This document shows, piece after piece, positions 43,515 to 51,374 of a stretch of 64,000 nucleotides of DNA; within the stretch, counting starts at the first letter, position 1, and the number at the start of each line of letters is the position of its first letter. The DNA comes from Pararobbsia silviterrae (GTDB taxonomy: Bacteria > Pseudomonadota > Gammaproteobacteria > Burkholderiales > Burkholderiaceae). The notes beneath the pieces were generated by a model. The model had not been told where the DNA came from. It saw only the letters and a list, made by a program, of their open reading frames with translations, and searched no databases. Location: assembly GCF_003628125.1 (NCBI RefSeq), contig NZ_RBZU01000015.1, positions 1 to 64,000 of the forward strand. Reading direction: 5' to 3'. Both the position numbers and the translations under genes were made by a program.

Positions 43515-45152
43515 CTAACGAATCTCGCGCGCGACGCTTTGCAGCATCTTGAACGCCTTGAAACGCGCCGCGTGCAATTCGGCCAAAGCGCCCGCGCGCG
43601 GCGCATAGGTCCGGCTGATGCTCGACATCGCGTCCATCGCCGAACGCACGTCGTCGAACCGCGCGCCCGCCACCGCGCCGAGGATCGCGGCGCCGAGCAG
43701 CACCGGCTCGTCGGCCGCGGTCGCGAGGACCGGCTTGCCTGCCGCATCCGCGAGCAACTGGCGCACGAGATCGGAACGCCCCGCGCCCCCGCTGATCACG
43801 ACGCATTCGATCGGCGCGCCCGCGATGTCCTGCGTTTCGATGATCTGCCGAAGCCCATAGCCGATGCTGCAAATGCCCGCAACGTAGAGCGCCACGAGGC
43901 TATCGAGATCGGTCTCCATGCCGAGGCCCGCGATGACCGCGCGCGCATGCGGATCGGCAAGCGGCGCGCGATTGCCAAGGAACTCGGGCACGATATGGAG
44001 CCCCTTCGCCAGCCACACGGCATCGGACGGATCGTTCGACGCCGCCGCGGCAAGGTCGGTCAGCAGCGCGGGCAGCGACAGGCCCGCCGCATCGGCGCGC
44101 GCCTGCGCTTCACGCGTCGCGGGATGCATCGAGATCAATCGATCGATCGCCGCGCCCGCGACGGATTGCCCGCCCTCGTTGAGCCATGCGTCGGGCACCA
44201 TCGCCGAGAAATACGGCCCCCAGACGCCCGGCACGAATACCGGACGCTGCGTCGTCGTCATCGTGCACGACGACGTCCCGAACACGTAGGCGAGGCACGC
44301 TTCGGGTTGCTGCCCTCGCGCGCCGACGCTGCCGATGCCGCCCGCATGCGCGTCGATGACGCCCGTCGCGACAGGCGTGCCCGCACGCAAGCCGAGCTCC
44401 GCGGCCGCCGCTTCGGTCAATCCATGACCAAGCGGCGTGCCCGCATCGACGACACGCTGCCCGATCCGCGCGAACTGCTCGTCGGCCAGCACGCCGAGAC
44501 CCACGGCCCGGAAATAACTGTCGTCCCAGCGCCGCTCATGCGCGAGATAGGTCCATTTGCACGTGACCGTGCAGGTCGAGCGCGCGAGATCGCCCGTCGC
44601 GCGCCACGTGAGGAAATCGGTCAGATCGAAGAACTGCCACGCGGCCGCGAACACCTGCGGCCGGTGTTCGAGCAGCCACAGCAGCTTCGGCGTTTCCATT
44701 TCGGGCGAGATCGTGCCGCCGACGTAGTCGAGCACGCCGTGGCCCGTCGCATTGATACGCTCGGCCTGCTCGACCGCGCGATGGTCCATCCAGACGATGA
44801 TGTCGCGCTCCGCGTCCTCCGACGGCCCGACCGGCAACGACGTGCCGCCTTCGCCGAGCACGACCAGCGAACACGTCGCATCGAATCCGATGCCCGCGAC
44901 TTGATCGGGACTCGCGCCGGCCTGCGCGAGTGCGTGCCTGACGCAGTGACAGATCGCGTTCCAGATCTCGCGGCTCGATTGCTCGACAATCGACCCGGCC
45001 GCGCGAAACAGTCCGATGTCGTGCTTGGCCGAGGCCAGCATCCGGCCTTCGAGATCGAAGACGCCGGCCCGCGCGCTGCCTGTGCCGACATCGACGCCGA
45101 TCACATAACGAGGAAGTGCATTCGATTCGCGACTCGGATTTTGAGGGGTCAT
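43515..45152 (-). CDS. FGGY-family carbohydrate kinase (ribulokinase-like)
   Basis: Sugar kinase of 545 aa with the N-terminal phosphate-binding IGVDVGTGSARAGVFD, WMDHRAVEQAERI, GGTISPEMETPKLLWL, and a C-terminal VISGGAGRSDLVRQLLADAAG adenosine motif. The pattern resembles the D-ribulose/ribitol kinase group (YpCarbK-like). Start is uncertain: ATG 45152 (MTPQNPSR) has a weak AGG, ATG 45167 or 45185 would extend by 5 or 11 residues. It is followed by the PhnD-like gene. A hexamer repeat and a 7-bp inverted repeat lie upstream. Confidence 0.9.
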   Translation of the reverse strand: MTPQNPSRESNALPRYVIGVDVGTGSARAGVFDLEGRMLASAKHDIGLFRAAGSIVEQSSREIWNAICHCVRHALAQAGASPDQVAGIGFDATCSLVVLGEGGTSLPVGPSEDAERDIIVWMDHRAVEQAERINATGHGVLDYVGGTISPEMETPKLLWLLEHRPQVFAAAWQFFDLTDFLTWRATGDLARSTCTVTCKWTYLAHERRWDDSYFRAVGLGVLADEQFARIGQRVVDAGTPLGHGLTEAAAAELGLRAGTPVATGVIDAHAGGIGSVGARGQQPEACLAYVFGTSSCTMTTTQRPVFVPGVWGPYFSAMVPDAWLNEGGQSVAGAAIDRLISMHPATREAQARADAAGLSLPALLTDLAAAASNDPSDAVWLAKGLHIVPEFLGNRAPLADPHARAVIAGLGMETDLDSLVALYVAGICSIGYGLRQIIETQDIAGAPIECVVISGGAGRSDLVRQLLADAAGKPVLATAADEPVLLGAAILGAVAGARFDDVRSAMDAMSSISRTYAPRAGALAELHAARFKAFKMLQSVAREIR

Positions 45153-45248
45153 GGTGCCTGACGTCATGGAAAACCGATGATTCAATCGACGGCCATCGCG
45201 CGATGGCCGCCGCCGTCACGCGATCATAGATCAACGTTATTCGGAAGG

Positions 45249-45271
45249 ATGACGAGATCGCGAATCGTCAT
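45249..45271. promoter_or_regulatory. Inverted repeat upstream of the kinase gene
   Basis: ATGACGA (45249-45255) and TCGTCAT (45265-45271) are exact inverted repeats with a 9-base spacer, about 100 bases upstream of the kinase start. It looks like a regulator site; the regulator is not known. Confidence 0.4.
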
Positions 45272-45286
45272 GTTGCACGGTCAGGG

Positions 45287-45326
45287 TCGGGATCGGGATC
45301 GGGATCGGGATCGGGATCGGGATCGG
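45287..45326. repeat. Hexamer tandem repeat (TCGGGA)6
   Basis: Six exact copies plus TCGG lie between the divergent-oriented ends: the kinase leader on one side and the GNAT 3' end at 45388 on the other. Noncoding here. Confidence 0.92.
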
Positions 45327-45387
45327 CATGAAGAGTCGCGACAGATCGCGCGCGACGCACGGCATCGCGACGCGCGTTGCTTAGCCG

Positions 45388-46002
45388 CTATACGAGCCGC
45401 GCCGCGAGCCGAGTCTTCACGTCGACCCATTCGGTGTCGATGATGCTGAAGCGAATCGAGTTGCGCTTGCGCCCGTCGGGCATGATCCGCTCATTGCGAA
45501 CCGTGCCTTCCTGCGTGGCGCCGAGGCGCAGAATCGCGGCACGCGACTTTTCGTTGAGTTCGTCGGTCTGGAACTGCACACGCACGCATTGCAGGTCCTC
45601 GAAGGCATACGTCAGCAGCAGAAACTTCGCTTCCGTGTTGATGCGCGTGCGCTGCGCCGATGCGGCGAGCCACGTGCTGCCGATCTCGAGCTTGCGGTTT
45701 ACGCGATCGATTTTCCAGAACCGCGTGCTGCCGACGATGCGGCCCGTATCGCGCCGCACGATCACGAACGGCATCACCGTTCCCGCTTCGCGCCCCTTGA
45801 GCGCGGCCGCGATATAGCTGTCGACGGTCTCGGGCCCCGGCACGACCGTGACTTTGAGCTCCCAGAGCGCACCGTCCGCCGCGGCTTCGACAAGAGCCGC
45901 CGCGTGCGTCGTTTCAAGCGGACGGAGCTCGACGGCGGATCCCGTCAAAGTGGGTTGCGACGCGGGGCGCGCAGGCGTTGTGGCGAAATCGGTCGGCGTC
46001 AT
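45388..46002 (-). CDS. RimJ/RimL-type GNAT acetyltransferase
   Basis: Acetyltransferase-fold protein of 204 aa. The fold begins VELRPLETTHAAALVEAAAD, with RIVGSTRFWKIDR, LEIGSTWLAASAQRTRINTEAK and CVRVQFQTDELNEKSRAAIL. This layout is that of the GNAT_3 group acting on protein N-termini, ribosomal proteins or small amines. ATG 46002 is preferred since the extra 50 codons of the open frame are not acetyltransferase-like; no good ribosome site is seen. Confidence 0.85.
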   Translation of the reverse strand: MTPTDFATTPARPASQPTLTGSAVELRPLETTHAAALVEAAADGALWELKVTVVPGPETVDSYIAAALKGREAGTVMPFVIVRRDTGRIVGSTRFWKIDRVNRKLEIGSTWLAASAQRTRINTEAKFLLLTYAFEDLQCVRVQFQTDELNEKSRAAILRLGATQEGTVRNERIMPDGRKRNSIRFSIIDTEWVDVKTRLAARLV

Positions 46003-46182
46003 CGGGCAGCGAGAGGCAGGGTCGAATCGCCGATTGTAGTGCAGGCCTCGTGCGTGCTTGCGCGTCGGTCTATTCGCCTCGGCCCCTCGTATCGTTTCAG
46101 CGATTCGCGATACGTCGCGGTTCGCCTCGCATTCAACACCCGCGTCAGGCATGTCTTTATCTGTATATGCGTCTCATACAGT

Positions 46183-47064
46183 TCATGCGGGTCGACGCAG
46201 ATCCGCGATCATGTCGATGAACGCACGGACCTTCGGGCTCGGCACGCGTCGTGCATCGTAGAGCGCCCAGACGTCGACAGGCGCGTCGACTTGCGTGCCC
46301 CATCGCACGAGCCGTCCGGCGGCGACATCGTCTTCGACGAGCAATCTCGGCAACAACGCGGCCCCGACGCCCTCGAAGACGGCCTCGCGGACCATCAGCA
46401 GCGAAGAAAGCCGAAGCACCGGAAGCGGACGCAGCACAAGGGCCGCTTGGGCATCGGTACGGATCGTCCAGGTCCGGGGCGTGGCCGCGGATGAGGCGAC
46501 GACGACGGGGATACGCGACGCATTGAGGCCGTGCGGACGCGTCGCCGGACGCGCGGCCGAGGTCGGTGCGACGAGCCAGCGTTCGTCCTCGAACACGCGA
46601 TGTCCGGCGAGACGGGTTTCGCGCGGCGGATCGATGAGGATCATGAGGTCGTAGCCCTCTTCGACGGGATCGAGCAGACGATCCTCGGCGATGAGTTCGA
46701 GATCGACCTCGGGGTGGGTCAGCGTGAAGCGCGCCGCGAGGCGCGAGAGCACGAGATGCACAAGGGCGACGGGCGCGCTGATCCGCAGGCGTCCGTGGAC
46801 GGCCGGCGCACGTAGGGCGACGACTTTGCCGGCTTCCTGCAGCTCGGCGAGCAGTCCTCGCGTGCGTTCGTGCAGCGCCATGCCCTCTTCGGTCAGGCGC
46901 ATGCGCCGCGACCCGCGTTCGATCAGTCTCACACCCAGTTCCTCCTCGAGTTCGGCGACGCGCCGTGTCAGCGTCGCTCTGGGCCGGTCGAGCGCGCGGC
47001 TCGCCGGGCCGAAACCGCCGTATATCGCGACCGCGTTGAAATCGGCGAGCGCCGCTAGGTCCAT
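46183..47064 (-). CDS. LysR-family regulator
   Basis: LysR regulator of 293 aa: MDLAALADFNAVAIYGGFGPASRALDR opens the HTH (LTRRVAELEEELGVRLIERG), and the ligand domain follows with APVALVHLVLSRLAARF and EEGYDLMILIDPPRET. ATG 47064 (MDLAAL) is the usual start in this branch and has GGA upstream; the longer frame is not LysR-like. It diverges from the VC0807-like gene at 47361, which is its only candidate target; the relation is not proven. Confidence 0.9.
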   Translation of the reverse strand: MDLAALADFNAVAIYGGFGPASRALDRPRATLTRRVAELEEELGVRLIERGSRRMRLTEEGMALHERTRGLLAELQEAGKVVALRAPAVHGRLRISAPVALVHLVLSRLAARFTLTHPEVDLELIAEDRLLDPVEEGYDLMILIDPPRETRLAGHRVFEDERWLVAPTSAARPATRPHGLNASRIPVVVASSAATPRTWTIRTDAQAALVLRPLPVLRLSSLLMVREAVFEGVGAALLPRLLVEDDVAAGRLVRWGTQVDAPVDVWALYDARRVPSPKVRAFIDMIADLRRPA

Positions 47065-47360
47065 GAACGTTCCGTCAGGTCGATGGGACGTGCCATATTT
47101 CACAAGTAACGATGACGTCGAACGCATGATTGAATGGATCGACGCCGCGACGAGACGTCGGTGCGCGCCGCGCATTCCGTACGATATCCGGCAAAATGGC
47201 GCTTTGCCGACGCATGGCGTTTATCGCATGCCGATTGGCGGCAAGGGCATATCGATGATCGATGTGCGCGGCATCGACGACGCGCGCGCCGGCGATAAAA
47301 CGCCGGATTGAATGTTGGATTGAACGCTGCACGGGCCCGACGGGCCGGAGACGGTCGACG

Positions 47361-47993
47361 ATGTTTCGTTCTATTCGTTATGCGTTTGCGGTGGCGGTCA
47401 ATGTCGCGATGCCGGCGGCCGCCTATCGTCTTGCGTTCGGCCATTACGGGCTCGAAGGCGCGCTCGTGGCGTCGGCGATACCGCTCGTCGTCTGGATGGG
47501 CATCGATATCGTGCGATTCGGGCATTTCGACGCATTGAGCGCACTCGCGCTCGCGGCAATCGCGCTTTCGCTGCTCATCGTCGTTTCGGTGCCGGAACAC
47601 TGGATCGTCGCGGTTCAGGACCCGCTCGTCAGCGGCTTGATCGGCGTGCTGTTTTTGCTCTCGCTCGGCTTGCGGCGTCCGATCGTCTTCTATCTCGCGC
47701 GGTCGACGATGGCGCGCGAAAAACAGGGCAAGGAATACGAATTCGACGAGATGTGGCGCACGCGTCCCGATGTCGTGCGTTCGATCCGGCTCATGACGGT
47801 GGTCTGGGGCGTCGGATTTATCGGCGAAAACGTCGTGCGCTTGTGGATCACGTACGGCGCGACCCGCGACAGCGCCGATCGCATCTCGATGTGTGTCCGA
47901 TACGGCACCTATCTGGCCCTGACTGCATGGACCGTCTATTACCGGCGCGTGATGATCCGGCGCAGAGAGACGTCTGGGGTCGCGCAGGCGTGA
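47361..47993 (+). CDS. VC0807-like inner-membrane protein
   Basis: Membrane protein of 210 aa with about five hydrophobic segments (AFAVAVNVAMPAAAYRLAFG, ALVASAIPLVVWMGIDIVRF, ALSALALAAIALSLLIVVSV, VWGVGFIGENVVRLWITYGA, YGTYLALTAWTVYY). The pattern of polar loops and the DIVRFGHFDALSALAL stretch match the VC0807 family, which resembles septation protein A. Function unknown. GGAG stands 10 bases before ATG 47361. A weak hairpin (CCGGCG/CGCCGG, 47287-47304) lies in the 296-base gap behind the LysR gene; the gap shows no other gene. Confidence 0.82.
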   Translation: MFRSIRYAFAVAVNVAMPAAAYRLAFGHYGLEGALVASAIPLVVWMGIDIVRFGHFDALSALALAAIALSLLIVVSVPEHWIVAVQDPLVSGLIGVLFLLSLGLRRPIVFYLARSTMAREKQGKEYEFDEMWRTRPDVVRSIRLMTVVWGVGFIGENVVRLWITYGATRDSADRISMCVRYGTYLALTAWTVYYRRVMIRRRETSGVAQA

Positions 47994-48080
47994 TCGAAGG
48001 GCCGGCGAAATGTGCTGTGCGCGGATGCTTGTGGGGCGCGGCGGCACGGCTCGAAGGCGTGCTAGACGACGTGCACTCGA

Positions 48081-48995
48081 TCAGGTTTGCGATCCGTGGC
48101 GCGCGATCCTTTCTTCGATACGACTCAACAATGCTTGCACGAGGCCGGCGGCAAAACGCTGGTTGGCAATCCGGTCGTCATCGTCCATTGCACCCACAAA
48201 TCTCGCATACGCGACCGAACCCGCTTTTTCATGACCCTCGCCGTGTTCGTCGTCGCCAAACCGACGACGCAGCGCCGCAAGACCTGCGTCGATCGCGGCG
48301 CGATGAGCATTCGATCGTTCGCGCTGCGCGAATTGCTCGGCAACCTCGTCGAGGGTGCCGGCATACCGCAGCACGTGAATCAGATCGCCGGCGTCCTTGT
48401 TTTCCATGCGGTCATCGAGCGCCAGTGCTTTCAGGATCACGAACGCCGGCACATCGGCAAATCGAACGATCTCGGTGGCGATACCCCTGCCGTCCAGCAG
48501 TCTGCCGGTGATCTCGCGCTCCCTATACCACTCGTGCACCACACCTGCGAATTTCACGGGTAGCGCAGAGATGCCCTCCCCATCGACATTGACCAGCTTA
48601 CCGGGTGTTGCGTCTCCAGCGTCTCGCAGGAATTCAACAAGCACATGCGTGGTGTCACTGACCTTGCGCCGCCACTGCCAGGAGGAACGCGCACCGGTGC
48701 GGGTGATGTGGCGCTCAAAACCGCGCGCCGTAAGCTGCTCGGCCAACACCGTGTAGCCGTCACCGCTAGCGATGAGTGCAATGTTGAGCACGACATCGAC
48801 GTCCGAAGTACCGGCATGCGCAGGGACGTCTGGGGGCATCTCGGGTGTCAAATAGCGCGGTACGAGGCCGCCGACGAGTCGCAGCGTATCCTTGAGACTG
48901 CCGAGCGCGCAGAGAAGCGTGAGCAGCGTGCTTTCGCACGCGGCAGTCACGTCCGGGTGATAACCGGCGGCCGTGCTGGGTTTGACTCCTGTCAT
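48081..48995 (-). CDS. AbiEii-like nucleotidyltransferase (type IV toxin)
   Basis: Nucleotidyltransferase-fold protein of 304 aa. Motif I is LRLVGGLVPRYL with GTSDVDVVLNI (GG then DxD), as in AbiEii toxins, which transfer nucleotides to target RNA. The later K-x-R-x(n)-KD-x-x-DL motif is ALALDDRMENKDAGDLIHVL. The Shine-Dalgarno (TTGGAG) lies inside the upstream antitoxin-like gene, and the gap is only 3 bases, so the two are translationally linked. The combination with a HTH partner fits a type IV toxin-antitoxin or phage abortive-infection pair. Target unknown; toxicity is inferred. Confidence 0.85.
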   Translation of the reverse strand: MTGVKPSTAAGYHPDVTAACESTLLTLLCALGSLKDTLRLVGGLVPRYLTPEMPPDVPAHAGTSDVDVVLNIALIASGDGYTVLAEQLTARGFERHITRTGARSSWQWRRKVSDTTHVLVEFLRDAGDATPGKLVNVDGEGISALPVKFAGVVHEWYREREITGRLLDGRGIATEIVRFADVPAFVILKALALDDRMENKDAGDLIHVLRYAGTLDEVAEQFAQRERSNAHRAAIDAGLAALRRRFGDDEHGEGHEKAGSVAYARFVGAMDDDDRIANQRFAAGLVQALLSRIEERIARHGSQT

Positions 48996-48998
48996 CTT

Positions 48999-50099
48999 CT
49001 ATAACTCCAATTTCTCTAGAAGGTGCTGAGCCAACTCCTTGTTTCGTCCTCGTCCGTCGAGCAGGTCGAGATACAGCACGAAGGGACTCGCGAAACACGC
49101 CCCGTATGCTGACCGCGGCTGGCGAAACAACAGACTTGCTCCATCGCGTTCAACGAGAGTGACGTTCCCGCCTTTGTCCGCAGGTCTCAGACCGATCGCG
49201 TGAGCCAGCGTCTCGGCAGATCCGGGCGGAACAATCATCGCCGCGCTGTCCACGCCCGTGAGGAGCGGCGCATACGCGTTAGCAGCCGCCGCACCGGTGA
49301 AGGCCCAATCGAGCGGTAGGTTCGCTTTCTCAATTTGGTCCGTCAAGCGGGCGAGGAGCTGGTCGCCATGCTCGACAAAAGCGTACCAACGGGAACGGTG
49401 GTGTGTACGACGCGTCCAGTGCTCGGCCCACGCGTCAAGGAGCGCGCGTGGCGCCGAAAGGCGTCGCAAGCGCAATCGGCCCGCTCCGGTCGATGACTCG
49501 CACCATTCGCGCCGCTCGAGTTCCTGTAACACGACGGAGCACGTGTAGGGCGACGTCCCGGTGATGTCCGCGAGATGTGCGGCAGTAATCCATTCGTTCC
49601 GGTGAATCAGAAGCGCGTGGATGACCCTTTCGCGCGAATCCGTGAACAGCGATAGCGCTTCAGTCTTTATCGAGGGCAGATTCGGTCGTTCGATATTGAT
49701 CAGCCAGTCGCGCCAACGCAGAAAAAGGTTGCCATTGCGTTCGAAGTAGCCGATCCCGTGGCGGCGAAGCAGTGCTTTGGCCCCGGGGCTGAGGGACTCA
49801 GCTGCGACGAACAGCATCAGATCCTCGGGTCGTTCGGAAACCCGCTTGTACTCGTCGAGCTTCCACACGGCCCGTTGAACATCACGCGGATATGCAAAGC
49901 GGATCACTTCCACGGCCACCTCGACAGGCATGTCTCCGGCGGCGAGTTCCACAACGACATCAACGAGCGAGTGCTTTGCGGACGAATTGGCAACATGTCG
50001 AGTCGTAAGGTGCCCCGCCGTTGCGTCGCGCAAAGCGGAATCGAGGGCGGCGGCCATCTCGCGTTCATACGCCTGACGGGTCATCTTGGGGCGAGGCAT
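48999..50099 (-). CDS. AbiEi-like antitoxin/regulator with central winged helix
   Basis: Protein of 366 aa. The N-terminal about 40-135 (LVDVVVELAAGDMPVEVAVEV, AVWKLDEYKRVS, ERNGNLFLRWRDW) looks like a PD-(D/E)XK-type restriction fold, apparently degenerate, because an ExK pair is not seen. Residues about 150-212 hold a winged helix (RERVIHALLIHRNEWITAAH, ADITGTSPYTCSVVLQELER). The C-terminal part (AFTGAAAANAYAPLLTGV, ASPFVLYLDLLDGRGRNKEL) fits AbiEi regulators. The paired genes, tight spacing and tandem 9-mers before the start indicate an autoregulated antitoxin. Confidence 0.82.
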   Translation of the reverse strand: MPRPKMTRQAYEREMAAALDSALRDATAGHLTTRHVANSSAKHSLVDVVVELAAGDMPVEVAVEVIRFAYPRDVQRAVWKLDEYKRVSERPEDLMLFVAAESLSPGAKALLRRHGIGYFERNGNLFLRWRDWLINIERPNLPSIKTEALSLFTDSRERVIHALLIHRNEWITAAHLADITGTSPYTCSVVLQELERREWCESSTGAGRLRLRRLSAPRALLDAWAEHWTRRTHHRSRWYAFVEHGDQLLARLTDQIEKANLPLDWAFTGAAAANAYAPLLTGVDSAAMIVPPGSAETLAHAIGLRPADKGGNVTLVERDGASLLFRQPRSAYGACFASPFVLYLDLLDGRGRNKELAQHLLEKLEL

Positions 50100-50171
50100 A
50101 TCAGCGTCTCGGGAACAATTCGACGAAATCGGTCACGCTGGCTGCGGGGCAGGAATGCCACTCCGATCTAG

Positions 50172-50198
50172 TTTTAGCTATTTTAGCCAAATTAGCTG
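50172..50198 (-). promoter_or_regulatory. Three tandem 9-mers in the AbiE-like promoter region
   Basis: TTTTAGCTA, TTTTAGCCA and AATTAGCTG follow without gap, and a fourth TTTAGC occurs at 50217-50222. The tract is AT-rich in a GC-rich genome and lies 70 bases upstream of the antitoxin-like ATG (50099). On the minus strand it reads TAGC/TAAAAT elements that could overlap the promoter. Repeated sites of this type are typical for AbiEi autorepression. The rest of the 298-base gap to 50398 shows no gene. Confidence 0.65.
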
Positions 50199-50397
50199 CA
50201 CAGCAAATTAACCAAATTTAGCAAAGCGCGCTTGGCCGGCGTTTCGCTGAGACAGTGTGAAGACCTTCAGTCGAGGGACAACGGACCGGCGACCGAGATC
50301 GCCTCTCTTTCAGGTCACCCGCTCATTACGACGCGCACGGAACAGCGGCTGCCGCGCAGGCGAGCCGCTCACGAGCCGACAACCGCGAGACGCGAAC

Positions 50398-51210
50398 TCA
50401 ATCGTCCGCCATCAGCCGCACGGTCTCGATCGCGCGATACACGAGCGCCTGCGCATCTTCGAATGCCGGGCTCGCGCGGACCAGCCCGTTGAGCCGGTTA
50501 TCGATCAGCAGCGTCGCGAGGCCATGCACGTAGGCCCACGCCGATGTCACCGCGACCGCGTGTTCGGGTGTGAGCGGCAGGAAGGGCGTGCCCTGTCTGT
50601 TGTCGTCGCGCGCGGCATCGACATCGCCCGACAGCACGCGCCCCGCACGCGCGCGCGCCGCCATCAGCGAGGGGCGCGCGGAATCGAGCAATTCGCCGCG
50701 CGACATCAGCCGGAACAGATCCGGATTCTCGATCGCGAATTCGACGTACGCGTGCGCGACGGCCTTGCGCCGCGCTCGGCCAGGCGCCGCTTCACGGCCG
50801 CTCGCCTCCATACGGTCGGCAAGCCGCTCGAACGCCCGCGCGACAAGTTCGCTGAGCACACCGGCCATATCGCCAAAATGATGCTGCGGCGCCGTGTGCG
50901 ACACCCCGGCTTCGCGCGCAATCGAGCGCAGCGTGAGCCCGCGCAGCCCATCGCGCGCGAGCACCGTCTCGGCCGCGGCCAACAACGCTGCCGGTAGCGC
51001 GCCATGGTGATAGGCGCGTGTCCGGCCCGCACTGTCTCCGAGTTGCGGCGCCGGGGGCACGTCGATGCCGGCCGCGGCGCGAGCGGCGGAGCGCGGACCG
51101 CCAACACCGGCGGCGCGCCCGGGTGCAGCGGCCTCCGAGGCATGGGCCGCACCATTCGCATCGTCTTCGGGCGCGGCAACGGCGACGCGCTCAGCTTTGG
51201 GTTGTGTCAT
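50398..51210 (-). CDS. TetR-family regulator with long disordered N-terminus
   Basis: TetR regulator of 270 aa. Residues 1-65 are Ala/Pro/Glu-rich and probably disordered; the HTH follows (ALLAAAETVLARDGLRGLTL, AREAGVSHTAPQHHFGDMAG), and the C-terminal ligand domain (VAHAYVEFAIENPDLFRLMS) is of the WHG type. ATG 51210 (MTQPKAERV) is chosen as the likely start. It diverges from the FAD monooxygenase at 51375, whose regulator it probably is. Confidence 0.88.
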   Translation of the reverse strand: MTQPKAERVAVAAPEDDANGAAHASEAAAPGRAAGVGGPRSAARAAAGIDVPPAPQLGDSAGRTRAYHHGALPAALLAAAETVLARDGLRGLTLRSIAREAGVSHTAPQHHFGDMAGVLSELVARAFERLADRMEASGREAAPGRARRKAVAHAYVEFAIENPDLFRLMSRGELLDSARPSLMAARARAGRVLSGDVDAARDDNRQGTPFLPLTPEHAVAVTSAWAYVHGLATLLIDNRLNGLVRASPAFEDAQALVYRAIETVRLMADD

Positions 51211-51222
51211 GTCTTGCACGCC

Positions 51223-51290
51223 ATGTTTCCATCGTAAAAATATGTTGACGGGTTTCGCCTGTTTGGTCAAAATCTTTCCACCGGAAACAT
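51223..51290. promoter_or_regulatory. Inverted repeat between TetR gene and FAD monooxygenase
   Basis: ATGTTTCC (51223-51230) and GGAAACAT (51283-51290) are exact inverted repeats 52 bases apart, and TTGACG at 51245-51250 resembles a -35 for the monooxygenase. The spacing is long for one TetR site, so I take it as two half-sites or a coincidence. Confidence 0.3.
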
Positions 51291-51374
51291 AGACGATCCG
51301 ATCTCATCGGATCTCCGACGCGCGCCCGCCTCCGCGATTGCGCGCCAACCCGACGCAACACAACGAGGCAGGCC

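Noticed and set aside
43498-43872. Upstream extension of the PhnD-like gene to give a signal peptide
   Set aside because: The extension lies inside the kinase gene, is Arg-rich and has no hydrophobic signal helix.
43539-45161. Plus-strand open frame opposite the FGGY kinase
   Set aside because: Shadow of a gene with strong kinase motifs.
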